Source: Warburgia ugandensis (Eukaryota; Streptophyta; Magnoliopsida; Canellales; Canellaceae). Taken from it: a stretch of DNA of 64,000 nt. The stretch lies in NCBI GenBank assembly GCA_035236585.1, contig CP141133.1:43107729-43171728 (forward strand), given 5' to 3'. Made by a program: the position numbers and the translations under genes. Of the stretch, positions 49,801-60,107 are shown in pieces. The notes under the pieces are model-generated. The model did not search any database. It was not told the origin of the DNA and worked only from the letters and a program-made list of their open reading frames with translations. Within the stretch, counting starts at the first letter, position 1. Each line of letters starts with the position of its first letter.

Positions 49801-50290
49801 AAATGACTTTTAAGTGCTCAAAGTTGACAAAAGAATTACACAGGCCCATGGAGGAGACATTTAGAATTTGAGATTGGAGATCACATATTTCTTAAGGTCT
49901 CTCTTATGAAAAGAATTATGAGGTTTGGTACTAAAGGAAAATTGAGTCCTCGATTTATTGGTCCTTCTAAAATTTTGGAGAGAATTTGACTGGTAGCATT
50001 AAGACTGGCATTGCCATTGTAGCTTGTAGATGTTCATAACGTATTTCACATTTCAATGTTGCACAAGTATGTGCCTAACACTTCTCACATGCATACACAT
50101 GTACTAGTAGAGCTACAACCTGATTTGACTTTTAAAGAAAAGGCTTTCCATATTTTGGATCGAAAGGAACACATGTTAAAGACGAAGACCATTCCTTTGG
50201 TCAAAGTCTTATTGCAACATCATTCTACTAAGTAGGCCACCTGGGAAACTGAAGATGAAATGAAGAGAATGCACCCGAAATATTTTTGAA
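46850..50290 (+). pseudogene. Chromovirus pol region with chromodomain-like end (fossil)
   Basis: A protease-like stretch lies at 46900-47300. The linker and RT follow (EFQDVVPKELLGLPPRREID near 47470; [20 protein letters not shown] near 47610; [18 protein letters not shown] near 47910; a YDILIY catalytic box near 48000). RNase H lies at about 48400-48780 ([14 protein letters not shown]). Integrase lies at about 48990-49750 (HSWYAIHPGG; TKLAHFLPIR; SFLPQIDGQSERKIQTLEDI). The C-terminus (FHILDRKEHMLKTKTIPLVK near 50150, then ATWETEDEM) matches chromodomain ends of Tekay-type elements, which direct integration to marked chromatin. Broken in several places. Confidence 0.88.
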
Positions 50291-50333
50291 TGGCAATGTA
50301 AAAAAAGGTAATTTTGAGGAGGAAATATTTTCT

Positions 50334-50342
50334 AAGGGAGAA
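50334..50342 (+). other. Candidate polypurine tract of the chromovirus
   Basis: AAGGGAGAA directly before the 3' LTR start. It is short but correctly placed. Confidence 0.55.
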
Positions 50343-50698
50343 TGTATCAACCCTATATTTTATTTTGGCTTAAATCGAAAGGGGAGTGAAAAATCAAATT
50401 TTATTAAAAATCAAAATCTTAAAAGTAAACTTACAAAAGACTTTGCATTTGACTTTGAAACCTCAAAAATTAGAATGTTTATGGTGAAAGCTTTCCAACG
50501 ATACTAATTTTGCATGAAACAAAGGTCAAAGATAGAAGAACTCAAAATTTTACTAAATAGTTAAGGGGACCAAATTGATAGCAGCACCCCCGCTCCACTG
50601 ATGGGCCCCATGCAATGGCCAATTAGGAGGAGCTTGACGCGTGGAGTTCTACCCCTGGCTGCCTAGCACATAGGGCAGAGCCCAGTGGAGCTCACTGC

Positions 50699-50754
<56 letters not shown>

Positions 50755-52655
50755 ATGTTTCCACAGATAGTTGCGTCGACATCATCGCCTGCGACTATCA
50801 CCGACATAGGTAAGAAACCCACATGTGCGTAGGCCTTCTCCCTCTCCTTTCTTTCTTTTCCCCCTCCTCTCTCACTCTATCTCTTTCACCTTCATCTCCT
50901 CCCATCACCAGCAATGATGGAGAACTAACTTGGGTTTTTGTCCATTTTTCCCCTTTTTTGGCATTAAAGAGTTAAAAAATCACTTCATATTTTAAGAGAC
51001 TAAAGGTAAAAATGAGATCTACAAAACCCATGTTTCATTTTATTGGATAAATAACATTTTTAGCACTATGAATGTTGCTAGCAAAAACTATTTTTCAGTT
51101 GTCTTCTTAGACAATGGTGACTAGATTCCAGAGCTGGCGACCATTTTCTGGGAAGGACAAAATGTGAAATTTTAATTGGATGGAATAGTGCCAGATCTAC
51201 AAATATGACTATTGAAAACATGATCAGACAATAGATCTATGAATCTAATGATGTGAATTGCATGCCAAAGATAATTTGAGTTAGAAACAATAATTGAAAA
51301 GCTTAGTAAATGTATAAAAGATGATCAAATATTAAATTATAGATCTAATCACTCTAGTGCTTAGATCTATGTAATTTAGACCTAGAACATCATATCTGGC
51401 TGAATGATGTATGAAATTGACATTCCCAACACCTAAAGATATGTGATCTAAGGTTAAACGGAAGATCAAGGACAATCTAAGCATTCAAATTAGAATTTTA
51501 TTTTATAAATCCATGAACAAGAGACTAAAATATGATATTTATTTCATATTTCTCTAATTAATGCTTGATTGATTATAAAAGCCATGATATATGATTTTTT
51601 ATTGTCGATCAACTTCCAAATTTACATGTAATTGATTTCGGTGTATCCAAGCCATTAGATTGAGGTGGAAAATTTTAAGATTGCTAACTTTTCATATATA
51701 TATATATATATATTGCCCTTATACATTGTTCTCTTAAATACATGTATTTACTACACTTAAATTGTAGTTGATGAAATATTTTGAGGTTGTAAATATAGCA
51801 TCCATATAATTTAATTTATGTGATGACATTTATATTAATTGTAAATGAGATTGTTAGGAGACAAAGTCTTCATTTTTTTTAAACATGGACTGATGTCTAT
51901 CAGGTGAATCACATCACATGTGTTAAATTTGCATTGCCCTATAAATAAGAAAAACTCTGTCAGTTTTTCTATAATAATAAAATTATGATTATACTTGAAA
52001 TGATGAGGTGCATAGCATGAGTTGATTTCTAACTAAATTTTTTTCATTGTGTATATTTGACATCTCATTCACATTTAAATGAAAATTTTATATTTTTAAA
52101 ACCATGATCAAAATCTGATTATGTGATCAGTAGGGGACAAATATGTCATTGAGGGTACTATTGTATCTAAATTTTTCATGCATTGATTTGTCAAGATTTT
52201 GTTTTTAAATAAGCACTTTTGCTAGGTGGACATTATGATAGAGGGTTATAGGGATGGCCACCCACCTTTTGAAAGTTGATATTTTGACACTAAGCCCAAG
52301 TGGCTAGATTTCGAGTGTGGCATCATGGGAAGGTTACACTATGTGATCTGTTCTCCTTGCATGTGAGAAAGTGATAAGTCTCATGTAGTTGGTGTTAATG
52401 TTTGAGCATGCAGTGTCCCACTATTGGGCAAGTTTTGCAACATAGTGATCCATGCATTCTTTTGTTGTAGTGTCCCATGATTGGGAAGTTGTTCTAGTGA
52501 TGCAGTATCCCATGATAGGGCAATTGTCACAGGTTGATTTTTTTTGGGCACCACGCACATGATAAGGTCATAGATACCTTGGCCTCTAGGCATGATGATG
52601 CCTTGAATGACTTGTGATTTGATATATCTATATTTACATACTGAGAACTGGTATG
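50343..52655 (+). mobile_element. 3' LTR of the chromovirus, truncated
   Basis: Parallel to the 5' LTR from its first base to the point equivalent to about 45112, including the microsatellite and the TCTCACTCTATCTCTTTCAC text. It then switches abruptly to unrelated sequence. Confidence 0.88.
50702..50751 (+). repeat. (CT)n microsatellite in the 3' LTR
   Basis: About 25 CT dinucleotides at the position equivalent to 43037-43106. Confidence 0.97.
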
Positions 52656-53015
52656 TTTGACCCTTGCCAGAAATTGAAATTGGTAAAATGTAGTCCAAGC
52701 TCTCCAATTTTTTCTTGATCTGTGATCGGCATCTTGATCAATCTCAACCGTTGGATCATCATCTTGATTCCTACAAAAGGTTAAAAACTATAAGTAAATG
52801 CTAGAAAAATATGATTAATCACATACTTACTCTAAACTAGCCTTTAAAACTATAAAATATCAAACTTTAGAGCTATTAGGTTAGAAAATGCATGTGTTAC
52901 AAATTTTCAGAAAAAACCCTAGAATTAACACAATAGTTCATAACATATGGGCTACTAGTTGGATACTTTTTTATGTAAAATTGAACACTTACTAGAAGCA
53001 TTAATTTCAAATGAC
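52656..53015 (-). mobile_element. Fragment of the Athila-related LTR, inverted
   Basis: Its reverse complement parallels 34340-34560 (GTAAGCAC..., AGTAGCCCATATGTTAT, AAAGTTTGATATTTTATAG, GTTTAGAGTAAGTATGTG). About 360 bp, diverged, with no coding content. Confidence 0.75.
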
Positions 53016-54180
53016 CATACATGTGTTTTTGATGTTGTGACCTAACTTAGGGGTTTTCCTAATGAGTGGTCATGCTCATCTACACCAACAATTTTGGGTG
53101 AATACTCAAGAAAATGAGTAGATCAACGTGCGAAGAACTTATTAGATCTGAGAGAAAAATAGAAAGAAAATGAGAGTGATTTTGTTTAATTTATTTGATA
53201 GATACATTGAACTCATGAGACATTGATGTAAAAAAGATTAGAGATCTTAGGACTCCATTTATGGTAAGTTTCTATTGTTTGGGTTGTGACTAATACTCCA
53301 CATAATGATTATAGTATTAGTTAATATTTTATCTATGTGAGGAGGTTTGAAAGATAGACAACAAATTGAAGTGTAGTTTTGTAAATATTCTATAATATAT
53401 GTGTTTTCTTAATGTTTTAAAAAAATCCTTAAGAAAATAATATTTTGAAAATTTTATTTGTAAAATCAATTTCTAAAACTTGAGTAATCATATTTGCTAA
53501 TAGAGCCTAGATGTACTATTCACAGCCAAACTATATGAAAACCACGAGAGTCACCAATGAGAAAACTAATTATAGGATCAGTAGAGAAAATTAGGAATAA
53601 GAGCTTATTACATTCTTTAATTGAAAAGCATATATAGATGCCACCTAAGAGACATAGCCAATGCTTAGCTGGAACAGCAGAACATGGGAGTTCAGGGCAA
53701 TGCAGCTAATGATATAGTGGAGCTTCTCCTTTATAGAATGAAGCTAATATTTGACGCTTGTGGTCATTCTACCCTATTTCTAAAAGAACTTTCTTTGAGG
53801 ATGTTGAAGAAATTCCATGGTTTGAGTTTAAGTTTGTTTTCATATACAAATATTTTCCACAACTAGTACAAGAAGAGAAGGAAGCATAATTTTTGGGGCT
53901 AGTACAAGGTTCCTTTATTGTGGAAGAATATGAAGCTAAGTTTGTCAAGCTGAGGCAATTCATACCAAAAGTATGGCCCACAGAGCTTAGAGCATCTTGA
54001 AAGTTTGCCAAGGGGCTAAACATTCATTTGAAGAGTAAGATCTTTGTAGCCCAACCTTCAATACTCTCTAAGGTAGTGGAGTTAGCGTTTATTTATGGAG
54101 AGACAGTATAGAGCTACAAACAAGAATGAAGAGAAGACTAGTCCTCAGAGACCAAACTGGGAGGAGAAGATACTATGACA
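53016..54180 (+). mobile_element. Remnant of a second chromovirus: LTR end, primer site, gag
   Basis: LTR-like text from about 53037 (TGTGACCTAACTTAGGGG) ends near 53492. A degenerate tRNA-Met primer site follows (TGCTAATAGAGCC, 53495-53507). A gag stretch from about 53640 to 54110 has FPQLVQEEK-like text and the element EEYEAKFVKLRQFIPKVW, typical of Tekay gag. It stops before any pol. Broken in a few places. Confidence 0.75.
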
Positions 54181-54327
54181 TCCTAGTTTTCTGAAATCAT
54201 TCTTTGAAAATAATGAATAATGCAATAAAATTCTTATAAAAATTTATGCAAATGAAGTATTGGAAACCCATAATATATAGGTATTTTTCAACAAGTCAAC
54301 ACTTTAAACTAGGCCTCTCATCAAACC
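54181..54327. other. Short unassigned spacer
   Basis: About 150 bp of AT-rich sequence between two LTR remnants. I recognise nothing in it. Confidence 0.6.
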
Positions 54328-57300
54328 TGTGACGACCCAGGTTTTCATATGCATTTTTAAATGCAAAACTAATTCCTAATGTGGTGCAGTAGAATATTCT
54401 TTTCCTTTAATTTCATTTTGAAAACCCCGAGTGACATTTATTTTCAACAAGAAAAAATAACTAAGGATTTTTCTTTCTTTTTGTTTTTTTAAACTAAAAC
54501 AAAATTCATACACCCTAGATCTAGCTAGTCACATCTCACAGTCCAACTGTAATAATTACATATACATGCCCAAAAAGGATAAGTCACATACTTACATTGA
54601 TTATGTTATGCTATTATCCTCATCCAGATTTGCATCCACCTCGATTTTCTCTACCTCAAGTCAAATTCTTGGAAAACCTAAGATATTATAAATAATTTAC
54701 AATATCTCTGCAAACTTGTGCTTGTGTAGATAGTTTCACATCTATTATACCAAATTTGAAGTCCAATTCTAAACAATATTTTGCAATCATTTTTTATGTA
54801 GTTCTAAAGAATATAATGATCAGATCAAAGGTAGGAAAAATAACTTAAACCATATATCAACCTCAGTTTACAGTTTCATACTAAAACATTTCAAATAATA
54901 TCAATATAAAACATGCACGACTTTAAATGCATATTCTTCAAATGATCAAGTCTTCGTGGTACTCTCACATAAATTGTAACATATAATGTATCACAAAACC
55001 ACATGAATGCATAACTTGTAAATAATGTGAAAAATTAAAATGTCATAAGATCCTCAAAATATTAAAATAGTAATTGGTTAAACCGCTAACATTGGCAATC
55101 TCAAACCAATAACATTTTTATGTTTTGGTTTCGCTTGTCAACAAATCATGCATTTAGCTACAAAATCATCTATATCTCTTTTCATTCCTTTCCATAAAAA
55201 GTTCCTCCTCAGGTCCTGGTACATATTTGTTTCTCTAAGGTAGATAGAAAATATTGACTTATGGGTTTCTTGTACTAATTATTTTTTCATATATTTTGAT
55301 GGAACCATTGATCTACCTTGAAAATAGGTACTTCTTTTTCTTGTAAAATCCACTCGTTTTACTCAATTAATGAGTAATTACCTCATCTTCCCCAGTTCTA
55401 AATACCTAATCCACCAAGATTGATTTAGTGTTGATGTTTGCAATCACAATACTTAACTTTCTACTTAATGCGTCAGCCACTAGATTCATCTTTTAGGATA
55501 ATACTTAATGAGAAAAGTATAATCTTTAATATACTATATCCATTTTCATTGTATCATATACAGGTTGGCTTGCATGGAAATATACTTAAGACTCTTATGA
55601 GCGGTGATGACATTGATTTTTCACCATATAGCTAATATTGCCAAAAATTTAAAGCAAACATTATCGTTTCAAGTTTCAGATTGTGTACTGTATAATTCAT
55701 TTCATGCTTCTTCAACTATCATGAGGTATGAGCTATGAATTTTCCATATTATACTTCCTAAGCCTTTGCCTGAAGCATCACAATAAACCTCAAAATCATC
55801 ACTTCATGATGAATGAATCAAATTAATGTCGTAATCAGCCTCTTACTCAACTCATGCACTCTTAATCAATATTCCAAGGGATCAATACACCCTTTCTAGT
55901 CAATGCAAAGATAGGGCTATGCAAGGAAATTCTTATGATAATATCCTACAAGACCGAGAAAGGTACAAACCTCAATGATTGTATTTGGTCTTTCCTAATT
56001 CATTACTACCTCTACTTTTGTTGGATCCATTGCAACACCATCCTTCGAAATTTCATGACCTCAGAAATTTATTTTCTCTTGTGAAAAGTCACACTTGACA
56101 AACAGTTTATGAGTTTTAAGACTATTTTGAAAAAAAATTGTAGTTGTTCTTTGTGTTCTTCAATACTGGTAAAGTAAATCCATGTATCTTTGATGAATAC
56201 GATTACAAATTTCATCTTAAGAAAATTTGAATGGCTCAATCCATCAACTTCTTAAATATCATAGGTGAAATCATCAGATTGAATGACATATCTAAGATTT
56301 CATAGTGTTCATAATGAGTCTTGAATGTTGTCTTTGGATATATCCTCATTTTTTATTCACAATTGATGATAGCGGACCGAAGCTGATCAAAGAAATCATT
56401 ACTATATAGTAGAGGGTACCCATTTTTCATAGTAAAATTATTCATCATTTTGTAAGGAACTACATAATCACTTGAATTCATCCTCTTTCTTTACAATTAA
56501 GATTAATGCTCCCCAAGATGGGCTACTCAATCGAATGAATCCTCTATCTAATAAATCTTGCAATTGACTTTTCAATCTTTCAATTCGGTTGTTTTCATCC
56601 TATCATGTACCTTAGAGATTTAAATTGTATATGAAATAATTTAATAGTAAACTCAGTCTCTCGTAGGGGTGGTAATCTTAGAGATTTCTCTAGAAAAACA
56701 TTTTAGAATTCTTTTAACTACATTTATCTTCTCAATTTTGGATGGTGCGTCATCTACAATAACCATAGTTGTCAAAAATGATTGATCCCCTTTAGAGATG
56801 TGTTTAGCCACATTTACAACTGTTATGATGTATGTGCCCATAGAGTCTTGTCTTCCATGTAAACGACTATATTCTCATCAAGTACACAGAATATGATTTC
56901 CTTTTGTTCACAATCCATAAATACTCAATATTTTGCTAACCCATCCATTCTTAGGATAATATAAAAGTCCTTCATGTCAAATAGGATAAGGTTAGTGTCC
57001 ATTCTTCTTCTAGTTAACTTTGATAGGCACTTCTTGAATGAACTCTTATGTGATAATTGATTCACCAACTGGGGTTATCATATTTAATCTAATTCCCAAC
57101 TTTTCCCACTGATAAATTCATACTTGATGTATATATCCCAATTTCTTTGTGGCTTGTATGCCGTCATAAATTGCTTGTAGTTCTTAAAAGGTCTGGAATT
57201 GAAATTTCCTATCTCACTATGCCTCATGGTTTGATTTGTCTTGCAATCTCCCTCAAATTTAGAGGCCATCTTACACTCTAGTAGTGAAATTAGCTTTGTA

Positions 57301-57538
57301 TCAATAACTTTAAGTTCTCAAGCTATAACATAAATCTTCCAAAAATCAATCAGCTAATTGCCTATACTCTGTACAGAAACTTAATGTAAATCTCTTCATC
57401 TGAACCAACCTATTCTCATACTCTAATACGGTAAAGTTTCCTTGTCATAAAGAAGAATTCCTTCTCCTTCATTGATTGCATGTGGGGATGAGAGTACATA
57501 TTAATAATTATTTCCTTAATTTCTTCCCAAGTAATATC
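54328..57538 (-). mobile_element. Third chromovirus remnant, inverted
   Basis: On the plus strand it opens TGTGACGACCCAGG, as the solo LTR at 36756 does, so 54328 to about 55080 is the 3' part of an LTR read on the minus strand. Further right, on the minus strand, lie an integrase zinc-finger remnant (about 55085-55320), RNase H (about 55450-55900), RT (about 55900-56640, with [20 protein letters not shown]), protease-side linker (56653-56841) and gag (about 57080-57538). Most of integrase is missing. Heavily decayed, with many breaks. Confidence 0.8.
54681..54707 (-). other. Conserved LTR hairpin, diverged copy
   Basis: AGATATTATAAA and TTTACAATATCT form the same stem as in family L, with one wobble pair on the minus strand and a 3-nt loop. 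It lies in the LTR part of the inverted remnant. Confidence 0.6.
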
Positions 57539-58457
57539 TGTATTAACCCCAAATTTTATTAATTGATTGAGAAAATCAATTTATTTTGAATTTCTAAAAA
57601 TTTCAGACTGAAATATTAGGTTACTAGAAATTCTCTTTTTATAGATATTAAAACATAATTTAAAACTTAGAAATTATGAATGTACTCAAAAAACTGATCG
57701 AAATGACACTAAGTACGTTCAATTCCAATTTAAAATGAAAATTCCCTTTCTTTATTTTTATGAATAAAAGGGTAAAATGGTAATTTTAGCCATAACCGAG
57801 ATCTAAGACATTAGTATTTACAAAGTACTTAGAAATATGAATCCAACGCCACTAAGTACGCTCAATTCCGAGTTCGAGAGAATAAAATGAATTTTTCTTC
57901 ATAAAAGGGCAAAATGGTCCTTTTCACACCCCCATGGGGCCCACAAACGAATCTAAGGGCTAGAAAACATGTAATGAGTAGTCAAACTACTACCAACTGC
58001 TAGTGAAGAAGGAGGTGGTAGTGGAGGATCCAATGTTAATTAAATATTTAAAAGAAATGATAATTATATGTAATTATGAAAAATTCAAAAATATCTATAA
58101 ATACACCTCCAAAAATGTTCCTTAAAATTCCCATGAAATCACCTTGCTTATTCTAAAAAACCAGATCTAGATTCCTTCCCAAAATTCCAAAACTTCCAAA
58201 AATCTCCCTTCTTGCATTTTCTATCTCCTCTCTCTAATTGGAAGAAGAGACCTAAATTCAATTAGGCACTCTATTCCAAATTGAATCTCACAAATCCCAC
58301 CATCCATACAATCCTAGACTATTTAATCTAAAAAAACCCCTAATCAATTTCAAGATCCAACAGTGCAATCAACGAGAAATCACAAAACAAGCAACTATTG
58401 GGCTATCTTATCATCAAAGGGTATTTATTTCAAATTGGGCTTAAAATCTATGTTCTT
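57539..58457 (+). mobile_element. LTR-like segment, probable start of family L copy 3
   Basis: It starts TGTATTAACCCCAAATTTT, close to the TGTATCAACCC start of the chromovirus LTR, exactly where the inverted gag remnant ends. It has an internal direct repeat about 143 bp apart (ACTAAGTACG at 57708 and 57851) and a TATA box at 58096. It is cut by the LINE at about 58458. Whether 60108-64000 is its continuation is likely but not proven. Confidence 0.6.
58096..58103 (+). promoter_or_regulatory. TATA box of the LTR-like segment
   Basis: TATAAATA followed by CACC, about 560 bp into the segment, is a plausible U3 promoter. Confidence 0.5.
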
Positions 58458-60107
58458 TCCCCAATCAAAGGGTATTAGTCAAAGATGATGAGATCAAAAA
58501 AAGGTGGGAAATATACTTTCAAAAATTGTTAAATGACAATGGCATGAGAATATAGGGATTGAAAATACTATAAATCTAAATAACACTGGATATTATAGAT
58601 ATGAACGTAGGATTAGAATACTTGAAGTAAAAGAAGCCTTGAGAAAGATGAAATCAGGAAAGGCCATGGGGCCTGATAGTATACCAATAGAGGTTTGGAG
58701 GCATATGGGAGATATTGGGGTAGTTTGGTTGACCAAGTTGTTTAACAAGACCACAAAATCAAAGAAAATGCCTGATGAGTGGAGGAAAAGCTCTATTGTA
58801 CCAATCTATAAGAATAAAGGAGACATTCAGAGCTGTATTAATTATCGAGGGATCAAACTTATGAGCCACACCATGAAACTTTTTGAAAGAGTGATTGAGA
58901 AGAGGCTACGACATGAAACAAGTGTATCGGAGAATCAGTTTGGTTTCATGCCTGGGAGGTCTACCATAGAAGCTATTTTCTTACTAAGACAATTAGTAAA
59001 GAAATATAGGGAGAGGAGAAAAGACCTGCACATGGTCTTTATTGACTTAGAGAAAGCTTATGATAGAGTCCCTATAGAGTTAATATGGAGGGTGTTGGGT
59101 AGTAAAGGGGTTTCTCAGGGGTATATAGACATAATTAAATATATGTATGAGGGAGTAGTAACAAATGTTAAGACTACTAGTGGCGTGACTGGTGATTTTC
59201 CTGTCACTGTCAGACTGCACCAAGGATCAACATTGAGTCCATACCTTTTCACATTAGTTATGGATGAGTTAACAAAATATCTGCACGAGGAGATTCCCTG
59301 GTGCATGCTATTTGCAGACGATATAGTCCTAATTGATGAGACAAGGGAGGGTGTAAACATAAAGATAGAGTTATGGAGAGAAGCATTAGAACCGGAAGGA
59401 TTTAAAATTAGCCGAACTAAGACAGAATATATGGAATGTAATTTTAGCAAGGAGAGTAGGAGTGGAACACCAGCCAAGATTGATAACCAAGAGGTCCCCA
59501 TGAGAGACCACTTTCGATACTTAGGATCAGTGATCCATGAGAGTGGACAGATTGAGAGGGAGGTTACCCAGAGAATCCAAGCGGGTTGGAACAAATGGAG
59601 ATGTGCATCGGGTGTTTTATGTGATCGGCGGGTGCCACTCAAACTAAAGGAAAAATTCTATAGGATGGCTATAAGGCCGGCCATGCTCTATGGATTAGAG
59701 TGTTGGGTAGTTAAGGAACATCATGCTTATAGGATGAGTGTCGAAGAAATGAGGATGTTGAGATGGATGAGTGGTGAGACAAGAAAGGATAGTATTAGAA
59801 ATAAAAATATTAGAGGAAATTTAGGGATAGCACCAATAGGTAACAAGATGAGGAAAATTAGACTTAGATGGTTTGGACATGTTCAAAGGAGACCAAAAAT
59901 GGCACCAGTTAGAAGGAGTGAGGCAATACAAGTTGAAGGTTCTAAAAGGGCAAGAGGAATGCCCAAAAGAACGTGGATAGAAGTGGTGAGGAAAGACTTA
60001 AAAACTTTGGGACTAAATGAAACCATGGTATTTAATAGAACGGAATGGAGGAATAAGATTCATGTAGCCAACCCCTAATTGGGATAAGGTCTTGATGATG
60101 ATGATGA
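58458..60107 (+). mobile_element. RTE-clade LINE, 5'-truncated
   Basis: Recognisable ORF2 sequence begins near 58458 with RVLVKDDEIKKRWEIYFQKL, the segment just before the RT domain. The element ends with the RTE-type tail ACCCCTAATTGGGATAAGG and a GAT repeat at about 60093-60106. The AP-endonuclease half is absent, so about 1.65 kb remains of a family normally a little over 3 kb. There is one frameshift near 58540, after LLNDN, and downstream the frame is open to the normal stop. I could not find a convincing target duplication, partly because the left edge is fuzzy. It sits within an LTR-like region. Confidence 0.9.
58639..60078 (+). CDS. RTE LINE reverse transcriptase, C-terminal part of ORF2
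   Basis: 479 codons are open, counted from a TTG at 58639. The same frame is open upstream to about 58537, so no true start is implied. The protein is a non-LTR reverse transcriptase. Counting from 58639: KSGKAMGPDSIPIEVW at residues 5-20; NYRGIKLMSHTMKLFE at 68-83; the first catalytic aspartate in FIDLEKAYDRVP near 134-145; HQGSTLSPYLF near 194-204; and the FADD box at 225-228 with the paired catalytic aspartates. A thumb region (FRYLGSVI) and the RTE C-terminal stretch (RLRWFGHVQRRP, then RGMPKRTWIEVVRKDL) follow. All RT catalytic residues appear present. Without the endonuclease it is not an autonomous element. In a living copy the protein would nick target DNA and copy its RNA there. It is probably untranslated here. 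Confidence 0.88.
   Translation: MRKMKSGKAMGPDSIPIEVWRHMGDIGVVWLTKLFNKTTKSKKMPDEWRKSSIVPIYKNKGDIQSCINYRGIKLMSHTMKLFERVIEKRLRHETSVSENQFGFMPGRSTIEAIFLLRQLVKKYRERRKDLHMVFIDLEKAYDRVPIELIWRVLGSKGVSQGYIDIIKYMYEGVVTNVKTTSGVTGDFPVTVRLHQGSTLSPYLFTLVMDELTKYLHEEIPWCMLFADDIVLIDETREGVNIKIELWREALEPEGFKISRTKTEYMECNFSKESRSGTPAKIDNQEVPMRDHFRYLGSVIHESGQIEREVTQRIQAGWNKWRCASGVLCDRRVPLKLKEKFYRMAIRPAMLYGLECWVVKEHHAYRMSVEEMRMLRWMSGETRKDSIRNKNIRGNLGIAPIGNKMRKIRLRWFGHVQRRPKMAPVRRSEAIQVEGSKRARGMPKRTWIEVVRKDLKTLGLNETMVFNRTEWRNKIHVANP

Larger units (their letters stand above)
42681..52655 (+). mobile_element. Chromovirus (Tekay/Del-type) LTR element, decayed, 3' LTR truncated
   Basis: In order: 5' LTR (42681-45816), primer site, gag (about 45935-46700), protease, RT, RNase H and integrase (about 46850-49750), a C-terminal chromodomain-like end (about 50130-50290), polypurine tract, and 3' LTR (50343-52655). 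The LTRs start TGTAACAACCC and TGTATCAACCC and differ by roughly 10-15 percent by eye, which implies an age of several million years under usual plant rates. The element is broken by ten or more changes. Its 3' LTR lacks the last 700 bp or so and abuts an unrelated LTR fragment. Confidence 0.9.
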
